A stretch of 51,773 nt of DNA from Acidimicrobiaceae bacterium RAAP-2 (GTDB lineage Bacteria > Actinomycetota > Acidimicrobiia > Acidimicrobiales > RAAP-2). The notes below the pieces were generated by a model that saw only the letters and a list, made by a program, of their open reading frames with translations, was not told the origin of the DNA and did no database searches. The stretch is taken from the NCBI GenBank assembly GCA_001443545.1, contig LMAD01000014.1:1-51773 (forward strand), given 5' to 3'. A program made the position numbers and the translations under genes. Shown piece after piece: positions 1 to 7,608 of the stretch; the first letter of the stretch is position 1; each line of letters opens with the position of its first letter.

Positions 1-2
1 CT

Positions 3-59
3 CAGACCCTCTACCCAGGGACCGATCTGACCCTCGTCTACTCCGTCAAAGAGACGTGA
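3..59 (+). CDS. C-terminal end of an unidentified protein (partial)
   Basis: The reading frame entering from the left edge is open for 18 codons (ending LVYSVKET) and stops with TGA at 57-59. Third codon positions are mostly G or C, as in the neighbouring genes, so it is probably the tail of a real gene whose body lies outside the window. Too little is visible to name a family. Confidence 0.4.
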   Translation, partial: QTLYPGTDLTLVYSVKET

Positions 60-128
60 GGCTTTGCAGCGACTTTGTGCTTACGCAAGGAGGTCTGGAA
101 TCCGGGCGATGAAGGGAATCGAGTACTG

Positions 129-740
129 ATGCGGGCCGAGCTGGTGGAGTTCGGTCCCGACTCCGACCTGCTCGTGTGGCGTACGGGGGCGTCCCTCGTC
201 GCCTCGACCGCGACGGTCGGGGGTGGCGTTGGGGTGCGCCACTGGTTGCTCAACGCCCAGGTTCCCCACGATTACGCTCGCACCGACCTCGGCGCCCACG
301 CCGAGGAGTTGGCGAGTGCTCTGGCGCTTCGCGGCGAGGGGGTGGTGATGTTCACCGCCGCCGCAGTTCGTCGCGTGCGCGAGGCCATCGACGGCGACGT
401 TGTCGTCGAGGCGACCGTTGGCGTCACCCGGCCCACGTGGGCCGCCGCCCCTGACGAGGTGACCGATCAGCGCCCCGGCACCGTGAACATCGTGGTCTTC
501 GTCCCGGTGCGCCTCGACGAGGGTGCGATGCTCAACGCCGTGGTGAGCGCGACTGAGGCCAAGGCCCAGGCCCTCTTCGAGCGTCGGATCGACGGCACCG
601 GCACGGCGTCAGACGCCCTGTGCATCGTCACGCCACTCGAGGGGCCCCGCGAGCAGTTCGCGGGCCCGCGCTCGCGCTGGGGCGCACGCGTCGCGCGGGC
701 CGTGCACGCCGTGATGCTCGCCGGCCTGCCCGACTCGTGA
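129..740 (+). CDS. cbiZ: Adenosylcobinamide amidohydrolase CbiZ
   Basis: 203-residue CbiZ-family enzyme. The family hydrolyses the amide bond between the corrin ring and the aminopropanol arm of adenosylcobinamide, giving cobyrate, so incomplete or foreign corrinoids can be rebuilt. Visible family marks are VGGGVG near residue 34, the NAQVP segment, VVMFTAAAV about residue 80, GTVNIVVFVP about 138, and TEAKAQAL followed by GTGTASDA near residues 160-180. The ATG at 129 is preferred over the upstream in-frame start at 75, because the family signature begins just after it. Its stop overlaps the GTG of cobU, so it heads the cobalamin operon. The 69-bp gap upstream is too short for a cobalamin riboswitch, and none is seen. 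Confidence 0.88.
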   Translation: MRAELVEFGPDSDLLVWRTGASLVASTATVGGGVGVRHWLLNAQVPHDYARTDLGAHAEELASALALRGEGVVMFTAAAVRRVREAIDGDVVVEATVGVTRPTWAAAPDEVTDQRPGTVNIVVFVPVRLDEGAMLNAVVSATEAKAQALFERRIDGTGTASDALCIVTPLEGPREQFAGPRSRWGARVARAVHAVMLAGLPDS

Positions 741-1234
741 TCACGCTGGTGCTCGGGGGAGCGCGTTCGGGTAAGTCGGGCGTTGCCGAGGCACTGGCCC
801 GCGACGCGCCGGACCCGGTCACCTACCTCGCCACCGGCATCGCGGGCGACGACGCCGACTTCGCCACTCGCGTCGCTGAGCACCGCCGCCGTCGCCCTGC
901 GACCTGGACGACGCTCGAGTGCGGCGCGCGGCTCACCGATGCCCTCGTCGGGGTCGAGGGGACCGTGGTGATTGACGCGCTGGGCACATGGCTCGCGGCG
1001 CACCACGACTTCGAGGTCGACACCGGGACCCTACTCGAAGCGCTCGACGCGCACCGGGGCGACTCGATCGTGGTCTCCGACGAGGTCGGGCTCGGGGTGC
1101 ACCCCGAGACCGCGATCGGTCGCGCGTTCCGCGACGCGCTCGGGCGACTCAACCAGGTCGTCGCCGCGCGGGCCGATACCGTGCTGCTCGTCGTGGCCGG
1201 CTGTGTCGTCGTAATCAAGGACGGCTCGCGCTGA
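737..1234 (+). CDS. cobU: Adenosylcobinamide kinase / adenosylcobinamide-phosphate guanylyltransferase
   Basis: 165-residue bifunctional CobU/CobP. The family phosphorylates adenosylcobinamide and transfers GMP to make AdoCbi-GDP, the activated substrate for CobS. The N-terminal P-loop GGARSGKS (residues 7-14) is intact. An EHRRRRPATWTTLE segment near residue 50 matches the region holding the guanylylated histidine, and VVIDALGTWL is the Walker B-like strand. The start is the GTG at 737, which overlaps the cbiZ stop (GTGA); longer frames upstream would run through cbiZ. Its stop overlaps the ATG of cobS by one base, consistent with translational coupling. The C-terminus ends soon after VLLVVAGCV, a normal length for the family. 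Confidence 0.9.
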   Translation: MITLVLGGARSGKSGVAEALARDAPDPVTYLATGIAGDDADFATRVAEHRRRRPATWTTLECGARLTDALVGVEGTVVIDALGTWLAAHHDFEVDTGTLLEALDAHRGDSIVVSDEVGLGVHPETAIGRAFRDALGRLNQVVAARADTVLLVVAGCVVVIKDGSR

Positions 1235-1941
1235 TGCGCCGCGCCTTTGCCTTCCTTACGATCCTCGGTGGGTCGGCCGATCCGACGCCGACGACGTTCG
1301 CGTGGTTCCCGCTAGTGGGCGCCGTGCTCGGACTGGTGGTCGGTGCGTTGTGGTGGCTCACCGCCCGCCACGGCGCGCCCCTGCTCGCGGGCGCCGTGGC
1401 GCTGCTCGCCGACCTCGCACTCACTGGCCTGTTGCACGTGGACGGGCTCGCCGACGCTGGCGACGGCCTGCTCGCCCCGATGACCCGAGAGCGTCGGCTC
1501 GCGGTGATGGCTGACCCCGCAATCGGCGCCTTCGGCGCGGTCAGCGTGGTAGCGGTCCTGCTCGTGCGACTGGCCGCCTTCTCCTCGGCGCGACCCGCGC
1601 CCTTCATCGTGGCCGCGCTGTGGTGCGCGTCGCGCACCTCGATGGTCGCCATCAGCCAAATCATGCCCTACGCGCGCGAGGGCGGGATCGTAAGCGCTTT
1701 CCTCAGCCGGCGGCACCGCGTGGTACTCGGGGCCTCGATCGCCGTCGGACTCGCTGGGTCCGTAGCGCTGGCGGCGCGCTGCGGGCTCCACGGCGTACTC
1801 AGCGTTTTCGGCGCGCTGCTCGGTGCCGCGCTCGTCGCCGCGCTCGCCGCTCGACGACTCGGTGGCTACACCGGCGACGTACTGGGGGCGAGCGGGGTTG
1901 TGGGCGAGACGCTGGGGCTGGTCCTGTGGGCGCTGCGGTGA
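1234..1941 (+). CDS. cobS: Adenosylcobinamide-GDP ribazoletransferase (cobalamin synthase)
   Basis: 235-residue polytopic membrane protein. CobS joins AdoCbi-GDP with alpha-ribazole(-phosphate), the last assembly step of the nucleotide loop, at the cytoplasmic membrane. The family signature LLHVDGLADAGDGL lies near residue 70, followed by the Asp-rich segment with MTRERRLAVMADPAIGAFG. About six hydrophobic segments follow or precede it (for example FPLVGAVLGLVVGALWWL and VSVVAVLLVRLAAF). It starts at ATG 1234, overlapping the cobU stop, and ends in a GTGA overlap with cobD, so all four genes from cbiZ are tightly coupled. Confidence 0.9.
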   Translation: MRRAFAFLTILGGSADPTPTTFAWFPLVGAVLGLVVGALWWLTARHGAPLLAGAVALLADLALTGLLHVDGLADAGDGLLAPMTRERRLAVMADPAIGAFGAVSVVAVLLVRLAAFSSARPAPFIVAALWCASRTSMVAISQIMPYAREGGIVSAFLSRRHRVVLGASIAVGLAGSVALAARCGLHGVLSVFGALLGAALVAALAARRLGGYTGDVLGASGVVGETLGLVLWALR

Positions 1942-2861
1942 CGCCGGCTCGACGCCTCGTCGGCGCCGCGCTCGGTCTCGGTCTCGATCGCCTGTTCGGC
2001 GAGCCGCCGACGCGATGGCACCCCCTCGTCTACTTCGGGCGGTTGATGGGCGCGCTCGAGGGCCGCCTCTACCGCGACGGGCGCGCCGCGGGCGTCGGCT
2101 ACGCCGGCGTCGGTCTCGCCCTCGGCGTGTTCGCCGGGCGCCTCGTCACCTCGAACGCGCTCGCCACGGCCCTCAGCGTCGGTGGCCGCTCGCTGTCACG
2201 AGCCGCGCGCGAGGTCGCCATCCCCCTCGCCGTGGGTGACCTCGAGGGGGCCCGCACCGCGGTGAGCGCTTTGGTCGGACGTGATCCTCGAGACCTCGAC
2301 GAGGCCGAGGTGGCGCGCGCCGCGGTTGAATCGGTCGCCGAGAACACCGTCGACGCCATCGTGGCCCCGGCACTCTTCGCGGCCGCGTTCGGGGCCTGCG
2401 GCACCCTCGGCTATCGCGCGATCAACACCATGGACGCGATGGTCGGGCACCGCTCGGCGCGCTATCGGTGCTTTGGCACCGCTGCCGCGCGACTCGACGA
2501 CGTCGTCAACTGGGTGCCGGCGCGCGTGACCGCTGGACTCGTCGCGGCGGTGCGCCCGCGTGCCGCCTGGTCCGTACTTCGCGCCGTGCGTGACCAGGCA
2601 CCGGCCCACCCCTCACCGAACTCCGGGGTCGCCGAGGCCGCTTTCGCGGCCGCCCTCGGGGTCACCCTCGGGGGGCGCAACGTCTACGGCGAACGCGTCG
2701 AGGTCCGGCCCCCGCTCGGCACGGGTCGTCCGGCGCGCGCCGGTGATATCGACGCTGCGCGCCGACTCAGTCGCGACGTGACCATCGCGCTCGCCCTCGC
2801 CCTTGCCGCCGCGGCCGCGCTCGTCACCCGGCGTCGCTCGAGGGAGGGTTCGTGGGTCTGA
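1938..2861 (+). CDS. cobD: Cobalamin biosynthesis protein CobD/CbiB (adenosylcobinamide-phosphate synthase)
   Basis: 307-residue membrane protein of the CbiB/CobD family, which attaches (R)-1-amino-2-propanol (or its phosphate) to adenosylcobyrate. Diagnostic segments are DRLFGEPPTRWHP at the N-terminus, ESVAENTVDAIVAP in the middle, YRAINTMDAMVGH, and HPSPNSGVAEAAFA near residue 225. Hydrophobic segments occur at both ends. The GTG at 1938 overlaps the cobS stop and directly precedes the family's conserved N-terminus, which fixes the start. The last ten bases overlap the start of cobC. The name follows Pseudomonas usage, where CobD equals Salmonella CbiB. Confidence 0.9.
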   Translation: MTPARRLVGAALGLGLDRLFGEPPTRWHPLVYFGRLMGALEGRLYRDGRAAGVGYAGVGLALGVFAGRLVTSNALATALSVGGRSLSRAAREVAIPLAVGDLEGARTAVSALVGRDPRDLDEAEVARAAVESVAENTVDAIVAPALFAAAFGACGTLGYRAINTMDAMVGHRSARYRCFGTAAARLDDVVNWVPARVTAGLVAAVRPRAAWSVLRAVRDQAPAHPSPNSGVAEAAFAAALGVTLGGRNVYGERVEVRPPLGTGRPARAGDIDAARRLSRDVTIALALALAAAAALVTRRRSREGSWV

Positions 2862-3751
2862 GACCATCCACCCACGGGGGCGACGGGGCCGCGATAGCGC
2901 GCGCCTTCGGCGTGGACGTGTCACGGATCCTCGACCTCTCCCAGTCGCTCAACCCCCTCGCTGGCGACCCGCGGCCCGTGATCGCGCGTCACCTCGACGC
3001 CCTCGGGCGCTACCCCGACCCGAGGATCGCGACCGCGGCGCTCGCCGAGGCGATGGGCGTGGCGAGCGAGCGACTGCTCCTCACCAACGGTGGTGCTGAG
3101 GCGATCACGCTGGTGGCCGTTGAACTGGGCGGCACGGTCGTGGAACCGGAGTTCGCGCTGCACCCGCGCGCCGGTGGGCCGCGGTGGCGTTCGAACCCTC
3201 ACAATCCGACGGGACTGCTCGCGCGGGCCGAGGAGCGCGCTGGCGTGTGGGACGAGGCCTTCTACCCGATGGCGACGGGGACGTGGACCCGCGGCGACGA
3301 CGCGGTGGTCGTCGGCTCGCTCACCAAGCTGCTCGCCTGCCCGGGTCTGCGGGTCGGCTACGTGCTCGCCGACCCCGATCTCGTCGAGCGGTGTCGACGA
3401 GCCCAGCCGACTTGGTCGCTCAATGGTCTCGCCGGTGAGTCCCTGGCCGACCTGCTCGCGCCGATCGACCTCGCCGAGACCGCGGCGGGGATCGCCGCGC
3501 TGCGCGACGACCTCGTCACCCTGCTCGCGCGCTACGGCCTGGTCGCGGCGCCCTCGGACGCGAACTGGGTCCTCGTCGAGCGCCCCGGTCTACGTGACGC
3601 GCTGCTCGAATCGCTCGTCGTGACGCGTGACTGCGCCAACTTCGCGATGCCCGGGGTCGTACGCATCGCCGTGCCCGACGAGGCGGGGCTCGCCCGGCTC
3701 GAGTCGGCACTCGAGGCCGCACGTCAGTGGCTGGATGAGACAACGAACTAA
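2852..3751 (+). CDS. cobC: Threonine-phosphate decarboxylase-like PLP aminotransferase (CobC), shortened
   Basis: 299-residue class I/II PLP enzyme. In the cobalamin pathway the family decarboxylates L-threonine-O-3-phosphate to aminopropanol phosphate, the substrate of CobD/CbiB. It opens with HGGD and DLSQSLNP, typical of CobC/CobD-type enzymes. SNPHNPTG and the PLP-lysine motif SLTKLLACPGLRVGY are present. The stretch between the PEF segment near residue 98 and NPHNPTG near 113 is much shorter than usual, so about 40 residues of the large domain appear to be absent; total length is about 300 against a usual 330-360. A good ribosome site (AGGGAGG, 2841) precedes GTG 2852, and the gene overlaps cobD by 10 bases. 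Confidence 0.82.
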   Translation: MGLRPSTHGGDGAAIARAFGVDVSRILDLSQSLNPLAGDPRPVIARHLDALGRYPDPRIATAALAEAMGVASERLLLTNGGAEAITLVAVELGGTVVEPEFALHPRAGGPRWRSNPHNPTGLLARAEERAGVWDEAFYPMATGTWTRGDDAVVVGSLTKLLACPGLRVGYVLADPDLVERCRRAQPTWSLNGLAGESLADLLAPIDLAETAAGIAALRDDLVTLLARYGLVAAPSDANWVLVERPGLRDALLESLVVTRDCANFAMPGVVRIAVPDEAGLARLESALEAARQWLDETTN

Positions 3752-3765
3752 TGAAGGAGAGACCT

Positions 3766-4836
3766 ATGAACAACACTGAATCGTTAGACGAGCTGATCGC
3801 TCGGATCGTTCCGGTGGACGACGCGGCGGCCGAGGCGGCACGAGTCCGCCAGGGCCGGCTCACCAAGCCAGCCGGATCGCTCGGCCAGCTCGAATCGATC
3901 GGGACCCAACTCGCCGCGATCGCCGGCGCCTGCCCGCCGCCGGTGCCCACATCGGCGACGATCTGCGTCTTCGCCGGCGACCACGGGGTCACCCGCGCCG
4001 GGGTCACCCCGTGGCCGAGCGAAGTCACCGCCCAGATGGTCGCGAATTTTTGTGCCGGCGGGGCGGCGATCAATGTGCTCGCGCGGCACGTGGGCGCGCG
4101 CGTCACGGTCGTGGACGTCGGGGTGGCGACTCCGATCCCCGGCGATGCCGTGGGCCTAGTACGTCGAAACGTGGCGCTCGGGACGAAGAATCTCGCCGTC
4201 GAGGCCGCGATGACCCCCGAGCAGGCCCGCGCCGCGCTGGCCGTGGGCGCCGATGTCGCGCGCGAGGCGGTCGAGGCCGGGGCCCAGCTACTCGCGACCG
4301 GCGACATGGGCATCGGCAACACGACGCCCTCCGCGGCCCTCATCGCGGCCCTGACCGGCTCGAATCCGAGCGAGGTGACCGGGCGCGGCACCGGCATCGA
4401 CGACGAGACCTGGCGGCTCAAGGTCGGGGTAATTTCTGGCGCGCTCGCGCGCCTCGCGCCCGACGCGACGCCGATCGAGGTGCTCGGTGAGGTCGGGGGA
4501 CTGGAGATCGCGGCGCTGGCGGGGTTCATTCTCGGGGGTGCCGCCGCGCACGTGCCGGTCGTGATTGACGGCGTAATCGCGGTTGCGGCCGCGACCGTGG
4601 CCGCGGCCATGGCCCCCGAGGTCACGGGCTACCTCATCGGCGGGCACCGCTCCAGCGAGCCGGGCGCCACCGTCGCCCTGGCCCACCTGGGGGTAACGCC
4701 CCTGCTCGATCTCAATCTACGCCTCGGCGAGGGCAGCGGCGCCGCGCTTGCGCTGCCACTCGTCCAAGCGGCCGCGAAGATCTTGGGCGAGATGGCGACC
4801 TTCGAGTCGGCCGGGGTGAGCGAGCGCGACGCGTGA
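3766..4836 (+). CDS. cobT: Nicotinate-nucleotide--dimethylbenzimidazole phosphoribosyltransferase
   Basis: 356-residue CobT. It activates the lower-ligand base by making alpha-ribazole-5'-phosphate from nicotinate mononucleotide and a benzimidazole. Conserved parts are GRLTKPAGSLGQLE near residue 30, FAGDHGVTRAGV about 70, GDMGIGNTTPSA about 180 and GGHRSSEPGA about 290, whose Glu matches the catalytic residue of the family. AAGGAGA at 3754-3760 sets the start at ATG 3766; an in-frame ATG at 3751 would swallow this site and is less likely. There is a 14-bp gap after cobC and a 4-bp overlap (GTGA) with cobQ. Its presence means that the cell attaches its own lower ligand. Confidence 0.93.
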   Translation: MNNTESLDELIARIVPVDDAAAEAARVRQGRLTKPAGSLGQLESIGTQLAAIAGACPPPVPTSATICVFAGDHGVTRAGVTPWPSEVTAQMVANFCAGGAAINVLARHVGARVTVVDVGVATPIPGDAVGLVRRNVALGTKNLAVEAAMTPEQARAALAVGADVAREAVEAGAQLLATGDMGIGNTTPSAALIAALTGSNPSEVTGRGTGIDDETWRLKVGVISGALARLAPDATPIEVLGEVGGLEIAALAGFILGGAAAHVPVVIDGVIAVAAATVAAAMAPEVTGYLIGGHRSSEPGATVALAHLGVTPLLDLNLRLGEGSGAALALPLVQAAAKILGEMATFESAGVSERDA

Positions 4837-6359
4837 GCGGATCGCTGCTCGTGCTCGGGACCTCGTCGGGCGCTGGCAAGTCGACGATCGTCACCGGTCT
4901 CTGTCGGTCGCTGCGCCGTCGCGGGATCGCGGTCGCACCCTTCAAGGCCCAGAACATGTCGCTCAACTCCTACGTCACCCGTGAGAACGGCGAGATGGGT
5001 CGGGCCCAGGTCGTCCAGGCGCGCGCCGCGGGCGTCGAGCCCGAGGTCCGCATGAACCCGGTGCTGCTCAAACCGGGCTCGGACGTCGCGAGTCAGTTGG
5101 TCGTGATGGGTCAACCAGCCGGCGAGCTCGACGGGGACCGCTGGCGCGCCAAGGGCGACCTCCTCGAGCTCGTCGTCGAGGCCCACGACGACCTTCGTCG
5201 TCGCTTCGACGTGGTGATCTGTGAGGGTGCGGGCAGTCCGGCCGAGATCAACTTGCGCAGCAGTGACATCGTGAACCTCGGGTTCGCCGCCGCGGCGAAG
5301 GTCCCCGCGATCCTCGTCGGCGACATCGACCGCGGTGGAGTCTTCGCCACGCTGATCGGCACCCTTGCCGTGCTCGAGGGCGTCGATCAGGACCTGGTGC
5401 GAGGACTGGTCATCAACAAGTTCCGCGGGACCCGGGCGCTGCTCGAGGACGGCCTCGAGCGACTGACCGGGATGACGAATCGTCCCGTCCTCGGCGTCCT
5501 GCCCGTGCTCGCCGGGCGCGAGGTGGACACCGAGGACGCGACGAACTTCTCGTCGTGGGCCGACGGCCCCGCCCCCCTCGGCGAGGATGTGCTCGTGATC
5601 GGGGTCGTGGCCTTCCCGCGGGCCTCGAACCTGACCGACCTCGACCCGCTCATCGACGAGCCGGGGGTCGTCGTGCGCGCGCTGTATCGGCCCGAGGCGA
5701 TGGCCGACTGTGACCTGGTGATCTTGCCGGGCACCCGCGCGACCGTGTCGGACCTCGGGTGGTTGCGGGCGCGCGGCTTCGACGTCGCCCTCGCGCGTCG
5801 CGCCGCGTCGGGGGCGTCGATCATGGGGATCTGCGGTGGCTACCAGATGCTCGGACGCGAGATCGTCGACGAGGTCGAGAGCGCGCGTGGGCGCGTCGAC
5901 GGACTCGGGCTGTTGGCGGTGCGCACCGAGTTCGCCGCGCGAAAGCTGCTGGCGCGTCCCTCGGCCCGACTGGCCGATGGCACAACGGTGACGGGCTACC
6001 AGATCCATCACGGGGTCGTCACGCGCGAGTCCGGCGAACCCCTCGTCGGCGATGAAGGCTGCGTCGCCGGTGCGGTGTCGGGCACGACCTGGCACGGGCT
6101 GTTCGAGAACGATCGGTGGCGCCGGGGGTTCATCGCCGAGCTCGCCCGCGCGAGCGCGAAACGCTTCGTGGTCTCACCCGTGACGTGCTTCGAGGACCGT
6201 CGCGAGGCTCGGATCGAGGCGCTGGCCGACCTCGTTGACCAGCACCTCGAGGTGGACGCACTGCTCGCCCTGGTCGACGGCGGGGTAACCGGCCGGCCGC
6301 CGGCACGGGTCCGACTCGTGCGTGACTGGCCTCAGTCGTCGCCGAGCGAGCGCCAGTAG
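4833..6359 (+). CDS. cobQ: Cobyric acid synthase (glutamine-hydrolysing)
   Basis: 508-residue CobQ. It amidates four side chains of adenosylcobyrinate a,c-diamide in an ATP- and glutamine-dependent way. The N-terminal dethiobiotin-synthetase-like domain has the P-loop GTSSGAGKST (residues 9-18), FKAQNMSLNSYVT and VLLKPGSDVASQLVVMG. The C-terminal class I amidotransferase domain has the nucleophile in MGICGGYQMLG (about residue 333) and GYQIHHG. Length is normal. GTG 4833 overlaps the cobT stop, and the gene is the last of the plus-strand run before two opposing genes. Its final 28 bases overlap the convergent FhuF-like gene. Confidence 0.94.
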   Translation: MSGSLLVLGTSSGAGKSTIVTGLCRSLRRRGIAVAPFKAQNMSLNSYVTRENGEMGRAQVVQARAAGVEPEVRMNPVLLKPGSDVASQLVVMGQPAGELDGDRWRAKGDLLELVVEAHDDLRRRFDVVICEGAGSPAEINLRSSDIVNLGFAAAAKVPAILVGDIDRGGVFATLIGTLAVLEGVDQDLVRGLVINKFRGTRALLEDGLERLTGMTNRPVLGVLPVLAGREVDTEDATNFSSWADGPAPLGEDVLVIGVVAFPRASNLTDLDPLIDEPGVVVRALYRPEAMADCDLVILPGTRATVSDLGWLRARGFDVALARRAASGASIMGICGGYQMLGREIVDEVESARGRVDGLGLLAVRTEFAARKLLARPSARLADGTTVTGYQIHHGVVTRESGEPLVGDEGCVAGAVSGTTWHGLFENDRWRRGFIAELARASAKRFVVSPVTCFEDRREARIEALADLVDQHLEVDALLALVDGGVTGRPPARVRLVRDWPQSSPSERQ

Positions 6360-7171
6360 GCGTCGCGGCGCTCGTCGCGCGGCGTGCGGCTGCAGTCGGC
6401 GCACCGGACCGTTCCCGGGAGGCGGTCGTAGAGACAACAGGTGGTGCGCTCCCAGAACCAGCCGTGTCGCGCGCCGCGCTCGACGAGGAGGTAGGAGCCG
6501 AGTCCGTCCATCGTCGCGGGCGAGTGCTCGGCGAAGGACTCGCCGAGTGGTCGCACCCAGGACCCGAGCACACCCTCAACCGTTCGAAAGGCCACCGCGC
6601 AGGAAGCCGCGACGTTCCCCCAGAGCAGGCGGGTCCCGACGCGGGTCGTCGCGCGCACGGAATCGACGAGGGGGGTGAGGTGCGTGGTAACGATCTCGAG
6701 GAGGGCCGCGACGACGACGTCGCCCAGGCCGGGGTCGCTTCGCAGCGCCGCTCGGTCCAGCGTCGCGACGCGCGCGTCGAGGTAGGCCAGTGACGACGGT
6801 CGGCCGCGTCGCATCGAGACGGCCATCGTCGCCGGTGACGAGTCGGGTAGCACGCCCGCGACGGTGACGCTCGCCACCGCGAGGGTGAAGACGCGGTAGG
6901 CGTAGTTCTGGACGAAGAGCGACGCGCCGACGACCGGGTCCTCGGTCCCGAGCTGGCGCCCGGTGTCGCGCATCGTCGCCGCGAGCCACTGCGGCTCGGC
7001 GAGCAGGTCGCCGCAGCCGACCCGCGCGTCGTCTCGCACGGGTTCACCGGTGGGTACGGTCGGCCGCGGCCCGACTTCGGCGCGCAGGTAGGACAGCGAC
7101 GCGCGCACCAGCTCAACGCCTCCGTGCAATGCCGTCGCGGCCTCCTCGCCGCTGAGCCAGGTCAAGCTCAC
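6332..7171 (-). CDS. FhuF-like (2Fe-2S) protein, probable ferric-siderophore reductase
   Basis: 279-residue protein ending in CC-X10-C-X2-C (residues from TTCCLYDR to CADCSRTP), the C-terminal iron-sulfur motif of FhuF ferric-siderophore reductases. Upstream, LLWGNVAASCAVAFRT and ATMDGLGSYLLVERG resemble the FhuF-like catalytic body. The family releases iron from siderophores by reduction in the cytoplasm. The start is GTG 7171, whose GTGA overlaps the stop of the upstream DUF6027 gene; a longer frame from 7210 would run into that gene. It is translated with DUF6027 as a two-gene unit running against the cobalamin operon. No siderophore transporter is visible nearby, so the substrate is unknown; a role in reducing corrinoid or iron near cobalamin synthesis is speculation. 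Confidence 0.75.
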   Translation of the reverse strand: MSLTWLSGEEAATALHGGVELVRASLSYLRAEVGPRPTVPTGEPVRDDARVGCGDLLAEPQWLAATMRDTGRQLGTEDPVVGASLFVQNYAYRVFTLAVASVTVAGVLPDSSPATMAVSMRRGRPSSLAYLDARVATLDRAALRSDPGLGDVVVAALLEIVTTHLTPLVDSVRATTRVGTRLLWGNVAASCAVAFRTVEGVLGSWVRPLGESFAEHSPATMDGLGSYLLVERGARHGWFWERTTCCLYDRLPGTVRCADCSRTPRDERRDAYWRSLGDD

Positions 7172-7608
7172 TGGTAGCCGCCATCGTGCTCGAGGGGCAC
7201 GCGAAGCCACGACAGCAGTGCGCGCAATTGACCGTAGGCGTCGAGGCGGGCCTCGTCGGTTCCGGCGGCCTCGGCCTCGGCGACCAGCGCCCAGAGGCGC
7301 TCGACCATCGTCGGGCCGAGCTCGAGCAAGCCCCCGCTGCCCGAGGTCGCGTAGCGGGCTAGTACGTAGTGGGCGAGTGCCCCGATCGACAGCCCTGTCG
7401 CCTCACCGAGCCCCCGCAGGGTCTTCAACGGGTCGAGGTTCGCGTAGAGCGCGACGTCGGCCTTAAAGTTCGCGTCGGGGTCGTCGTCGGTCCACGGGCC
7501 GCGGTAGCGCTCGAGGGCGACGGCCTCGCCACCGGTCTCGTCGCGCGCGGGGCCGTCCACCGGGTCGAGCGTATCGGGTCGGTGAACGTGGCTGGTACCA
7601 TGGCCCAT
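7168..7608 (-). CDS. DUF6027-type protein of unknown function
   Basis: 146-residue protein. The core RYRGPWTDDDPDANFKADV, LDPLKTLRGLGEATG, LSIGALAHYVLARYA and LLELGPTMVERL looks like the family listed as DUF6027; this is recognition from memory. It is soluble, acidic and probably helical. ATG 7608 has a GAGG ribosome site six bases upstream and is favoured over GTG 7560. That start overlaps the presumed cobB ATG (7600) on the other strand, and its ribosome site sits inside the 7-bp tandem duplication at 7615-7628. It precedes the FhuF-like gene with a 4-bp overlap, so the two products may work together, perhaps in iron handling. Confidence 0.65.
   Translation of the reverse strand: MGHGTSHVHRPDTLDPVDGPARDETGGEAVALERYRGPWTDDDPDANFKADVALYANLDPLKTLRGLGEATGLSIGALAHYVLARYATSGSGGLLELGPTMVERLWALVAEAEAAGTDEARLDAYGQLRALLSWLRVPLEHDGGYQ

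Noticed and set aside
60..128. Cobalamin riboswitch before cbiZ
   Set aside because: Only 69 bases are available and no B12-box-like sequence or long pairing is seen; it may lie left of the window if the operon is longer.
4629..6095. 488-codon minus-strand frame opposite cobT/cobQ
   Set aside because: Shadow of cobQ; His/Asp/Arg-rich translation typical of the complement of a high-GC gene.
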